Assembly (NCBI RefSeq): GCF_030272615.1
Contig: NC_081413.1
Location: forward strand, 565,316,510-565,380,509
Length of the DNA stretch: 64,000 nucleotides
Direction of reading: 5' to 3'
Origin: Cryptomeria japonica
Lineage: Eukaryota > Streptophyta > Pinopsida > Cupressales > Cupressaceae
Below are positions 25,000 through 35,489 of the stretch, piece by piece; positions within the stretch are counted from its first letter, which is position 1, and each line of letters starts with the position of its first letter. A model generated the notes under the pieces. The model made no database searches. It was given only the letters and a program-made list of their open reading frames with translations, and had not been told where the DNA came from. Made by a program: the position numbers and the translations under genes.

Positions 25000-26949
25000 C
25001 TATGATGAACTCCCTCCCTCAGAGCCGCCTGGCCTCGACGGAATCTGAGCTCTAGACGGACCCGCTCCAGGATCACCCTGCCTGTCTGGTGGTGGAGGAG
25101 GACCCATGACCCCACCACTCGATGCCTGTCTCCTCCGGCTCCCTCCCGTAGCCGTCACTATCCGCGATGGTCTATGAAAGCTCCTCGCCTGCTGATTTGC
25201 TGGCACGACACCATAATACAGGTCCCTCCAGTAGGCAATCTCCTCTCCGGCTCGCAGGACATATGTGTAGCCTGCTCCTGTGTCCTCCACCGCCTGCCTC
25301 CCTGCCCTCAGTGCTGTCTCAGCCTCAGTGTAGCGCTGAATCGCTTGATCCCTCTCCCGCTCAGTATCCCTGAGCCGGGTCCTGAGTCGGTCCCTCTCCC
25401 TCTCCAACTCTTGGATCTCGTCTGCCTGGCCCTAGCAGATCTCCCTGAGCTCAATCAGCTCATCCTCCTCTAGATCCCCACCCTCTGCCTCTGCCTGTGG
25501 CTCTCCCTCTGCAGGTGCCTGCTCCTGTACCTATCCCTGTACCTATCTCGGTACATGTCTAGGTCCCTGTACCTGTCTCTATGCATGTTTAGGCACCTGC
25601 ACCTATCCCTGCACCTGTCCCTATCTCTGTCCCTGTGCCCTAGGACCCTGTGCTGCTGGTACCTGCAGGGGCACTCCACTGCGACCCCTCACCACCTGAG
25701 CCTGTCCCTCCTGTCCACCCTCCCTCCGAGGTGCCACCCTCCTCTCCCCAACTGCTCCCCTCCGCCTCTGTCAGCCTCTACCCCCATCGCCTCCACCATC
25801 ATCATCATCATCTCCTCCTACCTCTCCCTCCAGTAGCTCTCCTAGATCTGTCAATCGTGGGAACGGATGCTCTACCCAGTATGCCGAGTACTCTGCATCC
25901 TCAATCTCCGGCCACATATCCCAAGGTAGGGGCACCATCTCTGCCAGCTGTGTAACTGCCTGATCATATGACAACAGCGGTCCAAACTGCGCCTGATCCC
26001 TGACTGTACGAGCATACATACCCAAGCCTCGTGGCATCCTCTGGATCCTGCCATACTGTCTGCATACTCGATCCACCAGCTGCCTCTCCAGTATATAGGG
26101 CGTCCGCCCAATCAAATATCTGCTCCGAAAGGTGAAAGGTAGCTCCACTGCATCATCCTCCCACTCTTCGCACCCTAGATACGGCCTCCAAATGACTGTG
26201 TCAATGTCATCTATCACTCGCTTCTAGTGCTCTAGCCTACCAATCCGAGGCTGCGAAGTGATCATATCATACAAGTGAACAAAGCTCCGCCCATGACCTT
26301 TGCCCCTGAAGTGTATCGGCCATGTGATAGGCAGATGCTCATATGCCCAAACCTGCAGAAGTGTCACTCCACAACCCAGTCCCACTGATCCATGGTAGAC
26401 AAACTGGTGAAGCTCATAATACAGGTGTGCCAACACACATGGACCCCATGCATATCTGGTGTGATGTGTAACCAATGTCTCCAGTGCTCCTCCCTAGCCC
26501 ACTACCAACCCCCGTGTCGCCCTGTCCGGACACAGGAAACCACTGATGGCTCCTCCAATCACAGCTGGCAAAGCTAACCCTGTCGCAGTCATGGTATCCC
26601 ATGCCACATGCCCTGCTCTCATCTCTAACCCGGGATCCTGGAACACCTGTCTCAAAGCCTCTCTGTCTCCATCTCAGTCATAGGGGATCAACTCTCCATC
26701 AATCGGTATCCGCAGAATCCTATAGACATCCTAGAGGGTCACTGTCATCTCCCCCATCGGCAAATGAAACGTACATGTCTCGGAGTGCCATCTCTCCGCC
26801 AGTGCAGTCAGCAAACCCATGTTTGCCCGAAACTCAGGCACATACAACACATGTCTCAAACCCATCTCCTCGATGGCAACTCTGTCCTCGAGCGACAACT
26901 CTGGTCGCAACCTCTGTGTGGACGGGAATCTCTCCCGTGACTCCAACAT
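25000..26949 (-). pseudogene. antisense plant-mobile-domain (PMD) protein with Gln-rich, coiled-coil and Pro-rich tail
   Basis: All pieces lie in one minus-strand frame (about 650 codons) with roughly ten in-frame stops, among them 26731, 26674, 26494, 26224 and 25771. The N-terminus has the PMD landmarks: RHVLYVPEF, ALAERWHSETCTFHLP, GEMTVTL, DVYRILRIPIDG, then WGPCVLAHLYYELHQFV, LLQVWAYEHLP and WRPYLGCEEW. An acidic GDDDDDGGG stretch follows, then a VQ-repeat in which Q codons became TAG, a coiled coil (ERERDRLRTRLRDTERERD) and a Pro/Gly-rich end. PMD proteins act in silencing in Arabidopsis and are known as Gypsy and Mutator cargo. Its start lies behind a TGCAG acceptor-like site. Confidence 0.85.
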
Positions 26950-27004
26950 AGGTAAATACTCCTGCAGTCAAGCACATCAATCATGTCAGTCAGGGTGGCA
27001 TTCA

Positions 27005-27240
27005 CTATTCATCACAAAATGCTACTCGCTATCTAAATGCATATGGTTATCTATCTCAGTGACACTCACTGTTCATCACAAAGTGTTGCTATCTATCCTA
27101 GTAGTGCTCCCTGTTCATCACAAAGTACTACGTGTGTGACACTCCCTGTTCATCACAAAGTGTTACTCACATTTTGCACTCCCTATTCATCACAAAGTGC
27201 TGCTCATACTTTGGGTACTCCCTGTTCATCACAAAGTGCC
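27005..27240. repeat. imperfect tandem repeat (core TGTTCATCACAAAGTG)
   Basis: Copies start at about 27005, 27070, 27111, 27146, 27183 and 27221, with a weaker one near 27308. Spacing is mostly 35-41 nt, about twice the 20-nt period of the neighbouring word array. It lies upstream of the PMD frame on the antisense strand, so it would be in that transcript's leader or an intron. Confidence 0.85.
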
Positions 27241-27391
27241 TTGATCTATCCTAGTCTTCCTCGAGGACCTGCTTGAGTGTATCCTCTCAGCAGCTTATCC
27301 AATCGACAGCGTATGTTCATCACAGAACTGCCGATTTGACCTAGAAGACTGAAACCGTGCATTTTTTGACATATACGTGCTTTTAACTCAC

Positions 27392-27634
27392 AAACGCGTT
27401 TCTGCCTCACAAACGCGCCCGAAGACTGCACAAGCGCGCCTAAACAACACAAACGCACCTGTATGACATAAACATGCCTAAACTATTCACAAACGCGACT
27501 TTGGCACACAAACGCCCCTTCAGGACGTAGACGCGCCCGCATGCGACACAAATGCGGTTCCAGACACAGACGTGCCTGGCACCGACACAGACGCTCCTGT
27601 CGAACACAGACGCGTCTGGCACCGACGCAGACGC
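27392..27634 (-). repeat. inverted word array of gypsy-1 (same core as the leader)
   Basis: On the plus strand AGACGC or AAACGC-type cores start at 27392, 27411, 27432, 27451, 27470, 27491, 27510, 27529, 27550, 27569, 27589, 27609 and 27629. Read on the minus strand they are GCGTCTGTG and variants, the word used in the gag-pol leader. Intervals are 19-21 nt throughout. The array lies 440-680 bp upstream of the antisense PMD start. Confidence 0.9.
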
Positions 27635-28149
27635 GGTTGCACGTTTTTGCACTTTTTTTTACCCTATTCCTAAGCGCATTTATTGCTAACTAGCATGCAT
27701 TAATGACAAAATTGAATGCGTCAAAGTACGAGGAGGTTTGGTGGTACTTACTGGCTCTCCTGCCTTTGCTGGCCTCTGAAATCATCGAACGCGGTCAAAT
27801 CTGTGTACGAAGGCCATCGCTGCTGACTGTTGCTGCTCTTTTTCTCGCTCTGCACTGTGATCTCGTGAAGGTGTAGATGACAATGAGGATGTCTTTTGGC
27901 CGTGGTCTATCTTATAGCCTACCCTAGCCCTCGCATTCATTTTCCCGAGTCAGTCTTCTTCATCCCGTGACTCTGTCACTTTATCCGATCTATCCATTCT
28001 AGCCTCTCTTTCTTATCGAGAGATTGTCTGCAATCTTTTCAGACATTTTCATCCAATCTCTCGAGGGGGCATATCATTCCCATTCTGGGGCAACTTTGTA
28101 TCAGTTCATCTTATCTTCTTTGAAACAACGCGACAAGTCGCATTGTCTC

Positions 28150-28163
28150 AAAGAGGGGCAAAA
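28150..28163 (+). promoter_or_regulatory. polypurine tract of gypsy-1
   Basis: AAAGAGGGGCAAAA directly abuts the 3' LTR. It primes plus-strand DNA synthesis. The same 14 bases, with further identity on both sides, adjoin the Tat-D LTR on the minus strand at 45738-45751. Confidence 0.9.
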
Positions 28164-28959
28164 TGTAGACACCTAAAATTGTCCAGTCTAATTAAATAAA
28201 TATTTTATTTATTTAATTATCTAAGCCTAATTCTTCTATTAATTAAATAAATCTTTGTTTATTTAATTAATTCATTTATCCTCTTCTAGCCTTATTTCTC
28301 ATTTAAATAAATACATTTATTTATTTAAATTATCCTTTTCCTAAATTAAATAAATATTTTATTTATTTAATTATCCTACTTCTTCTATTAATTAAATAAA
28401 TCTTTATTTATTTAATCAATTCATTAGGTTTTTCTACACATGACACATGTCATTCATATCTTAATTCCTACACTACCTACCCCTTTCATTATTTTGGTAT
28501 TTCTTTTACCTACCCTCTAATCTTAGCCGACCTTTCTTTTTACACCTCTCAATCTTATCCCTCCATTTCATATTGTGTCTTCTATTTAAGGAGATGCTTT
28601 CTTCATTATCAAACCCGAATAAAACATTCTAATGACCTAATGACCTAATGATCTTTTATGCAATTGACTACACTACGATCCTACTAGCAACCACATTCCG
28701 TTCTTTGTTGAGCTCTTGTGCATATAAAATCTGAGAGCAAATATATCAAGCAAGATCAATGGAGATAGGAAGAATGGAGATCAAAACCCTATTGGACATG
28801 TGATGGTATAATCTTTGTGATTTCATGTGATTTGCATTGTCTTAGGTAATCTTCATATGTTATGGTGGATCTTTGTTGATTGTTAGGCTAGGGTTTGGTG
28901 GTTGAATTCATTTAGCCTTTCAATATTGTTATTATTGTTATCCATTTTCACCATGAACA
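28164..28959 (+). repeat. gypsy-1 3' LTR
   Basis: It begins TGTAGACACC and ends CACCATGAACA. It differs from the 5' LTR by about six substitutions and an extra 8-bp GACCTAAT unit near 28635. Confidence 0.95.
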
Positions 28960-28964
28960 CTGTC
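28960..28964. repeat. right TSD of gypsy-1 (CTGTC)
   Basis: It is an exact match to 12443-12447. Confidence 0.9.
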
Positions 28965-29520
28965 AACTTCAAAGTAAATATTTCTATTAGCTATACCTTT
29001 TCTAAAATTTTGTTGTAATAGATAACTATCCAATCTAGCATACCAAGCCCTAGGTGCTTGTTTGAGTCCATATAATATTTTTTTCAATATGAAAAACCAT
29101 ATATGGATCTTTTGACAACTTGAACCCATCTGACTGTTTAACATATACTTCATCTTCAAGCTCTCCATTTAGAAAAGCTAACTTAACATCCATTTGATAT
29201 ACCTTAAAGTTTTTATACTTGCAAAAAAAACAAGAAACATTCTTATAGCTTCCATCCTAGCTATCATAGAAAAGGTTTTCTCAAAGTCAATTCCTTTAGC
29301 TTGTGAATTTCCTTTATGTAACAACATTTCCTTGTTCCTTGTGACTTGTCCTTGTTCATTTAGCTTGTTCTGAAACACCCACTTAGTTCCTATCACATTT
29401 TTGTCCACTGATTTGGATACCAATTCCCATGTTTGACTTTTTTGTATCTGATTTAGCTCTTCTTCCATTGTCTTTATCTAACTATCTTCTTTGCTTGCTT
29501 CCTCATAAGACTTTGGCTCC
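28965..29520 (-). pseudogene. copia A reverse transcriptase (N-terminal and middle part)
   Basis: On the minus strand, EEELNQIQKSQTWELV and VIGTKWVFQNKLNEQGQVTRNK open the RT domain. [21 protein letters not shown] and [23 protein letters not shown] follow. Frameshifts separate the pieces. The segment that should hold the catalytic YVDD is missing between the gypsy-1 insertion point and the part preserved at 12103-12442, so the element lost catalytic RT through a deletion. Confidence 0.85.
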
Positions 29521-29847
29521 ACCTCTAAAAGAAAACAAAAAAATTCTTTCTCATTGGCTTCCACAACTCTTCTTCTTGTTTAAACACCTTTATTTTGGTC
29601 TCCAATAATCTAATATTTTGAGTGGTTCTTTTGCACATATCTTGTTGGAGTCTTAGATACTTTCTCGGGTTCTTCTTCTTTATTTGTGTCTTTTCCACTT
29701 TTGTTTTGCAGATCAACGTTTTCTTCTTAGCAACTAGAATAATCTCAAATCCAATCTCATGTTCAAGTTAAATCCAGTCTGACCCCATTCTTCACACACT
29801 TTTACATTCATACTTCCTAATATCTTGTTTAGTCTCTTGTTGAAACA

Positions 29848-31090
29848 TCAATATGCCTTGTTGTTTGTATAAGATCTTATAAATATCCCTTCATATGCTT
29901 TGGTATCAAACTTTCCTAAATCATCATCATGTCTTCTGATATAGCACTTACTTCCAAAAATCCTGAAATACTTCACAATAGGAGGTCTTCCATTCCAAAG
30001 CTCATAAGGTGTCTTAGTATGATTTACTCTTATTCTTATTATGTTAAGAATATAGACAACAATATGCACAACTTCTTTTCAACATAGTTCTAGCCATCTC
30101 AATAACAGTCCTATTCTTACTTTGTACAACTCCATTCTGTTGAGGAGTTCTTGGGGTAGAAAAATGCCTTCTAATTCCATTTTTTTCACCAAAACTATCA
30201 AATTTATTTGAAGTAAACTCTCCTCCTCTATCGGATCTCAAACACTTGATTTTAGTATCTACTTGATTTTCAACCATTGACTTGAACACTTCAAACTTTT
30301 CAAAGGCTTCAAATTTTCCATTCAAGAATGTAACCCATGTCATCCTAGGCAAATTAACAATAATAAACATAAATTACCTTTTCCTATTGAGTCCTTTTGT
30401 CCTAGTATATCCACAAAGATCTGTGTGAATCAAATCTAGAGGTTTAGAAGTAGAATATTCCTTGTTCTTGAATCTCCTCTTCATTTGTTTTCCTAGTTGA
30501 CATTCCCTACACACAACATCCATAGGTTTGATAATTCTTGGTAAATATCTCACAACTTTAGTAGCATTGGTCTTCACTATGTTATCAAAATTGACATGTC
30601 CCATCCTTTTATGCCACAACCAACATTCATCATTATATGCCAACAAACATCTACTCCCTCTCTTATCCTTCACGTAGTAGACATTTCCATTTGTTCTAAC
30701 ACCTTCTGCAACCAATCTTCAATATTTTCCTTTTCTAATCATACATCTAGACTTACTAAATAAGACTTCATGGCCTTTATTGCACATTTGACTAACACTC
30801 AATAAATTATGTCTCAGACATTCAACATAATAAACACCATCGGTTTTATGCTTATCATCAATTGTAATGCTTCCTATCCCACAATTAGGTGCATCTTCCT
30901 CTCCCACAACTTTCACTAATCCTCCATCATACTTCTCAAGATTAATGAACTTTTATTTATCACCAGCCATATGATTTGAGCATCTAGAGTCAATGATCCA
31001 AGCTTTCAATCCTACTTTGGCATGCAATGCAGTCTTTTTACTCACTAAATTTTTACTATTCTTCACTCCTTCTGATCTTATGGACATTTT
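29848..31090 (-). pseudogene. copia A protease, GAG-pre-integrase and integrase
   Basis: From right to left on the minus strand: a decayed protease (WIIDSRCSNHM near 30990, LLSVSQMCNKGHEVLF), a GAG-pre-integrase zinc region (LWHKRMGHVNFD, CRECQLGKQ), then the integrase core with LDLIHTDLCGY, TWVTFLNGKFEAF, CLRSDRGGEFTSNKF, TPQQNGVVQSKNRTV and, at 29848-30069, KTPYELWNGRPP and RIFGSKCYI. It cuts the element ends and joins them to host DNA. Stops and frameshifts break it at 30374, 30044 and elsewhere. 29521-29847 is a degenerate linker with no clear domain. Confidence 0.85.
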
Positions 31091-31099
31091 CTTATTATT

Positions 31100-31691
31100 T
31101 TATTCTATAGGAAGAAACAAAGATTCTTCATTCAAGTCATCACCATCTTCATCCTCAAATGAATGTGTATCGAACATAGGCTCCTTTTTTTGTTTATCTC
31201 TATCATTTGTCCTTTTCTTTGTATCAAATCTTTTGTGTCTACTTTTCTTCTTATCATTATTAGATCTCTTATAATCTTCCTTATACATACATTTAGAAGC
31301 ACAATGACCAATTCTACCACAGTTAAGAAATTTGAAAGGTAACTTACCTTTTTATTTTCTCATTCCTCTCTTCAATCTTCTCATAATGTTTGCTTCGATC
31401 TCATCCATAGTTTGACTTTCTTCCAATTCATCTTTAGCTATCTTTGAAACATTGAATGCAAACTCTTTTCTTTCCCTTTTGGTATCTTCCATCTCTAATG
31501 TTTCATAGGTATATAATAATCTAGGGAGTTGATCAATTGTATACATATAGATCATGGCATTCTTCAAGATAACACTTCTTTGGCTTGTATGGTTTAGGCA
31601 GAGTCGACAAAATCTTTCTCACAAAATCACCTTGTTTTATCTTTCCACTAACACTTCTAATATAATTTACAATCTCATTCACCCTATGTAT
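31100..31691 (-). pseudogene. copia A Gag C-terminal part
   Basis: Minus-strand pieces show VNYIRSVSGKIKQGDFVRKILSTLP, the conserved end of the Copia capsid region, then an E/R-rich stretch, a zinc knuckle remnant NCGRIGHCASKC (~31290-31330) and a lysine-rich tail. The capsid region is cut at 31691 by the solo LTR and resumes at 32881. Confidence 0.8.
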
Positions 31692-31696
31692 GTAAT
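31692..31696. repeat. left TSD of solo LTR (GTAAT)
   Basis: GTAAT is repeated exactly at 32876-32880. Confidence 0.9.
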
Positions 31697-32875
31697 TGTA
31701 ATGGTGAAAATTGGATTTGGCAATTTGCAACATAGAAGGGAGAAATCACCAAATCAATTTTGCTTAAAAACCATTACATTCAAAAGAGAGAAGGGAATCC
31801 ACTAGATTCAATCACAAATCAAATTAAGGACTGAATGTTTAATGGATTGATTAATTATTTGTGTGGTTTTCCTCTCTTTTGTAAGTTGAAATGTTGTTGT
31901 AAGGTAACGTGCTGAAAAATGAAGGTAAAACTGAGAAAACAGTGAGCTACAGATGCAAGATCGAGTTGGGCACCTGGAATTGAATAATATAAGATGAGTT
32001 AAATCTGACGCTCAAAAAATCTCCTAAAAATCCAGCTTCAAGATGTGGCACCACAATCTTCTGAACTTTCCATGCATTGAAAAGGGTTGATTCATCTTTA
32101 TGAATGAAGCTTATTATGAGAAGTACAACTTTGTACCTGTTTCCTGAACACATAAAGAAATGGAAATAGGTTGGGAATAGGGGCTTGCCTTAAGTCAAAC
32201 CCTAGTTTTGGAATTAAACATGAAATTAAAATAAATGTAATTGAAATGACTAAAAGGAAACAATCTCCTTTTGAGGGAGATGCTGAATTATGACTGAAAA
32301 TAGAATAATGATACCTCCTTGTGAAGTTTTCGTTGCCTCCACATGGAATTAGGGTTTCATGAAATAGGATTTAGATCTCCACTTAAATGCTTGATCCTTG
32401 AATTTATTGTTGCTCCAAGGCTTGAAGGAAGACTGAAAATACTCAATTGCTCTTGAATGCTTGGTTACTTGATCTCATGTGTGTGCTCAATACTTCTTGA
32501 TTCTTTATGATTGATCAAATGAGAGGGGAAATCCTCTTTATATACTTGCTCGTTGATAAAGTTGATTGATTTTTTGAAATGGGTTGACATGGAGAGGGAA
32601 TTCCCACTCAAATTTGAAATGTGAAAAGGGTTGAAAGGGGCCCAAAAATGAGGGGGACCATGACGCGACACCATGCTCCTATTGAGAACCAGGGCGCCAC
32701 GCCCTATTTTGGGGCAAGGGACAAGTGCCAAATGCATAGGAAATATGTAATAAATGATGCAATATAGAAGGGGCATGAACATAATCAAGTCCCAAGTAGG
32801 CCAAGTGGCACAAACGCTAAGGTAAGGACCGAATGCGGTCAAAATTGAAAAGGGGTGCAATTTTAGGATGCTACA
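31697..32875 (-). repeat. solo Gypsy (Tat-like) LTR inserted in copia A gag
   Basis: On the minus strand the 1179-bp unit begins TGTAGCATCCTAAAATTG and ends TTTTCACCATTACA. This is close to the gypsy-1 LTR termini, so it belongs to a related family. A TATATAAAG box lies at 32536-32544. A 5-bp TSD flanks it, and the copia A gag frame continues across when the unit and one TSD copy are removed. No internal sequence remains, so it formed by LTR-LTR recombination. Open frames inside it are incidental. Confidence 0.93.
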
Positions 32876-32880
32876 GTAAT
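32876..32880. repeat. right TSD of solo LTR (GTAAT)
   Basis: It is an exact match to 31692-31696. Confidence 0.9.
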
Positions 32881-33275
32881 TTTCAACACCTTCATCATTA
32901 GCCATCTTTGGACAATCATATTTCTACTTCAAATTCATTAACTTAGCCTACTTTATATTAAGATCTTCTTCATTTGATTGACTTAACTTATTCCAAAATT
33001 ATTTTGCTTCTTTTAATTTGCTAACCTTACCAAATAATGCATCACCTAAGCAACTAATAATTATAGTTCTAGCTTTTGAATTATTCTTGTGATTCTTAAG
33101 TTCATCCATAGTCTAAGGTCTATTACATGAAGGCGTATAACTAGATTTGGCAATTTCCTAGATTCCATCCTCTCCCAGTAAGAAAAAATTGTGCCATCAA
33201 ATATTGGTCCTTTGAAATTAAGTTCCTACGCTATTTTTAGATCTACCTCAAGTAATTAAGCTCTTCTAAGAGGAA
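32881..33275 (-). pseudogene. copia A Gag N-terminal part
   Basis: The minus strand keeps SKLKEAK, FWNKLSQSNEEDLNIK and CPKMANDEGVENY, the order of the Copia capsid (UBN2-type) region, with several stops. It follows the primer-binding site and is cut by the solo LTR. Confidence 0.65.
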
Positions 33276-33280
33276 CCTTT

Positions 33281-33292
33281 CTTTGATACCAA
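33281..33292 (-). promoter_or_regulatory. primer-binding site of copia A
   Basis: The minus strand reads TTGGTATCAAAG, nearly the TGGTATCAGAGC complement of initiator methionine tRNA used by most plant Copia elements. Confidence 0.75.
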
Positions 33293-33296
33293 TTAT

Positions 33297-33700
33297 TGAG
33301 CCCATGGTAGGACTGAGAAGGGGGGTGAATCAATTCATAATACTTCTAAACTAATATAACAATTATTAAGAAATATTAAGTAATAATAATAAAAACATCA
33401 ACCATCAACACTTGAACACCATATTTATATGGAAAATCCAATAGGGAAAAACCATAGTGAGAATCAAACTCACAATATAAATAAAATGATTACAATGTTT
33501 TAGGCTCACTACCAAGGAGTATTATGCACCTAATGGACTTGCAGGACTAAGGCGCACTACCTTAGGGCAACATACATGGACTTGCATAACTCAAACACAC
33601 TACTTTAGGGAAAGATACAAAGGACTTCCAAGGGACCTACTATCTCTTAGAAAAGAAAGAATAGCATAACTAAAATGAAATGAATCTACTGATCATGAAA
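33297..33700 (-). repeat. 3' part of copia A 5' LTR
   Basis: On the minus strand, a GATTTTCC block is followed by GATTCACCCCCTTCTCAG and an end in GGGCTCA, the usual R-U5 layout of Copia LTRs. The outer (right) boundary was not found. Confidence 0.65.
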
Positions 33701-34769
33701 TTATCCTTGAACTTATCTGACGAGTGGCCAATATCATGGCAAACACATCTGACATAAACCACTGTCCTACAACACTGTCAATGTTAAATAGATTATTATC
33801 TGAGCTCCTTTTGCACATTCACAACACCAAATCTACTAGCACATCATTTGCATTCACTTCACATCAATTCACGAACCATTCTACACTTGACATATACATC
33901 TGCACTCCTTAAATATAAGTTAGATCATCAAAAAACTAATTAAGGGTTAGCCACAAATGGAGTATACATTACTACATGAAATAAGCAACTCAGACCAAAA
34001 AATACTCAAAGTAGTCCACTCTAGGAGAGAGAGAGGGGACTTGAATCCATCACATCCTTCAAAGTTAGTACTAAATGTAACATGTAGATAAGAAATAAAA
34101 CTCAAGAACAAGTGGGCCAAATCATCTTCCAATACAAATTACTTAACACGAATCTTCACACCACAGTGAGACCCATAAAAATTATTTGGCACAACTCCCA
34201 AGGCATATCATGACCGAAAAGTTTGATCAAATCAAGATAATTTAATTGGGCATACTAAAAAACATAACACAACTAGACATACTAAGCATAATCCAACATA
34301 ACTCACTTGCGAAATAGAAACATTGCCAAAGAATTAAATTGAAATATTGTACAAACTAACCAAAAATGTCCACCAAATCATAGCACAAGATTCAACATAT
34401 TTGGAGGCCACCAAGGACTTTTCGAACCAATCTGATAGATTCTCTCACTATCAAAAAACAACAACAATAAACTTCTGCAATTTGTGGACCAAAAAACTTG
34501 ATGATATACCATAGATAACATATTTAGAACCTCAAAGCATAACCTTCACCATCTGGAGGAAAGCAAAGCATTCAACCATGAGAGAATTAAGTACTCTTTC
34601 CTACATATTGAATTTATCATATAGTTTATCAAAACAAACTCAACAACAACTCTAGATAGAGAAACCTACAACAAGACACAATCATATCTAGACCAGACTA
34701 TTTGGAACACCTAGTTTGACATAAATGACAATACAACTCAGATTTCCAACAATCAGAATGCATTTATAA
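33701..34769. other. unassigned sequence, possibly outer copia A LTR
   Basis: AT-rich, with no domain or repeat seen on either strand. Some of it may be the U3 part of the copia A 5' LTR. Confidence 0.4.
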
Positions 34770-35430
34770 GTTTTATATATCCTATGGTCTACACTAGACT
34801 AGACATTTCCCAAGCAGTGAGAGTTCTTTCTAGATATATGTTCAATCTTGGCACAGTTCATTAGGATGTAGTTAAAAGAGTCTTCGAATATTTGAAGTGT
34901 ATCTCAGTACATTCTTTGTGTTATCTGAGCGATTTGATAGGAGACATAATTTCCCTTGATATTCATGGTTATGTGGATTCATATTGGGCAAGTGATATTG
35001 ATGGCAAAAGATATACCGATACTTATTTGTTTACTTTATTTAGTGGTGCAATTAGTTGGATGAGTAAATGATAGATTGTGGTTGCTTTTTCCACTATTGA
35101 AGAAAACTATATGGAGGCTCCTCATTCTTTTAAGTACTACATTTTTCTTAAGAGACTATGTTTAGATATTGGAATAAAACAAGGTGTAGTGATAGTTAAA
35201 TGTGACAATCAAAGTGCGATCTACCTAGCTAAGAATTCAACATTATATGCCAAGACCAAGCGTATTGATGTTCAATATTATTTTGTCAGAGATATGATTG
35301 AGGATGGCAAGGTGAAGCTAGTTAAGGTAGAGACTTTGATGAATGTTGTGGATTATTTAACTAAGTCTATGAGCACAAAGAAGTTTAGATGATGTTTGGA
35401 GTCTATGGGCCTCTTGGCCTCTAGTGATTA
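34770..35430 (+). pseudogene. Copia RT C-terminus and RNase H (family-B relative), 5' truncated
   Basis: The stretch aligns by eye with 42045-42700 of copia B. Landmarks are the TRPD-like region, RVFEYLK, DIHGYVDSYWASDIDG, SWMSK, VAFSTIEENYMEA, VKCDNQSAIYLAKN and KRIDVQYYFVRDM, ending in LTKSMSTKKFR at 35392. Stops replace sense codons at several places. It starts abruptly at 34770, so the upstream pol has been deleted. Confidence 0.85.
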
Positions 35431-35489
35431 AACACTGATGTTGGAACCCCTATTGTCACTCCTGCAAGTTGTTCAACAAGTGGGATATT

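Larger units (their letters stand above)
12448..28959 (+). mobile_element. gypsy-1: 16.5-kb Ty3/Gypsy Tat-lineage element with antisense PMD cargo
   Basis: Two near-identical LTRs (788 and 796 bp) and a perfect 5-bp TSD bound the element. Between them lie a 2.2-kb leader with two word arrays and a gag-pro-Gpatch-RT-RH-aRH-INT frame (15474-23346). A 4.8-kb 3' region carries an antisense PMD gene (25000-26949) and an inverted word array (27392-27634), followed by a polypurine tract (28150-28163). The second, archaeal-type RNase H and the 3' antisense gene mark the Tat lineage. By eye the LTRs differ by six substitutions and one 8-bp tandem repeat, so the insertion is relatively young, but pol has five stops and a frame-shifting duplication. 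Confidence 0.95.
11611..33296 (-). mobile_element. copia A: antisense Ty1/Copia element split by two later insertions
   Basis: Read on the minus strand, the order is: LTR end (33297 and up), primer-binding site 33281-33292, gag (32881-33275 and 31100-31691), protease and integrase (29848-31090), RT (28965-29520), then RT C-terminus and RNase H (11698-12442), and polypurine tract 11611-11620. This is the Copia order (integrase before RT). The interior is interrupted by gypsy-1 (12448-28959) and by a solo Gypsy LTR (31697-32875). Removing each insert plus one TSD restores continuity of the flanking frame. All domains carry stops, and the YVDD part of RT is missing. Confidence 0.85.

Noticed and set aside
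25470-25679. Minus-strand Arg/Asp-rich frame (RDRDRYRD repeats)
   Set aside because: It is a shadow frame of the VQ-repeat part of the PMD protein, whose true frame is fixed by the flanking domains.
32465-32905. 146-codon minus-strand frame
   Set aside because: It lies mostly inside the solo Gypsy LTR and crosses its TSD into copia A gag; it shows no domain beyond the gag residues at its start.
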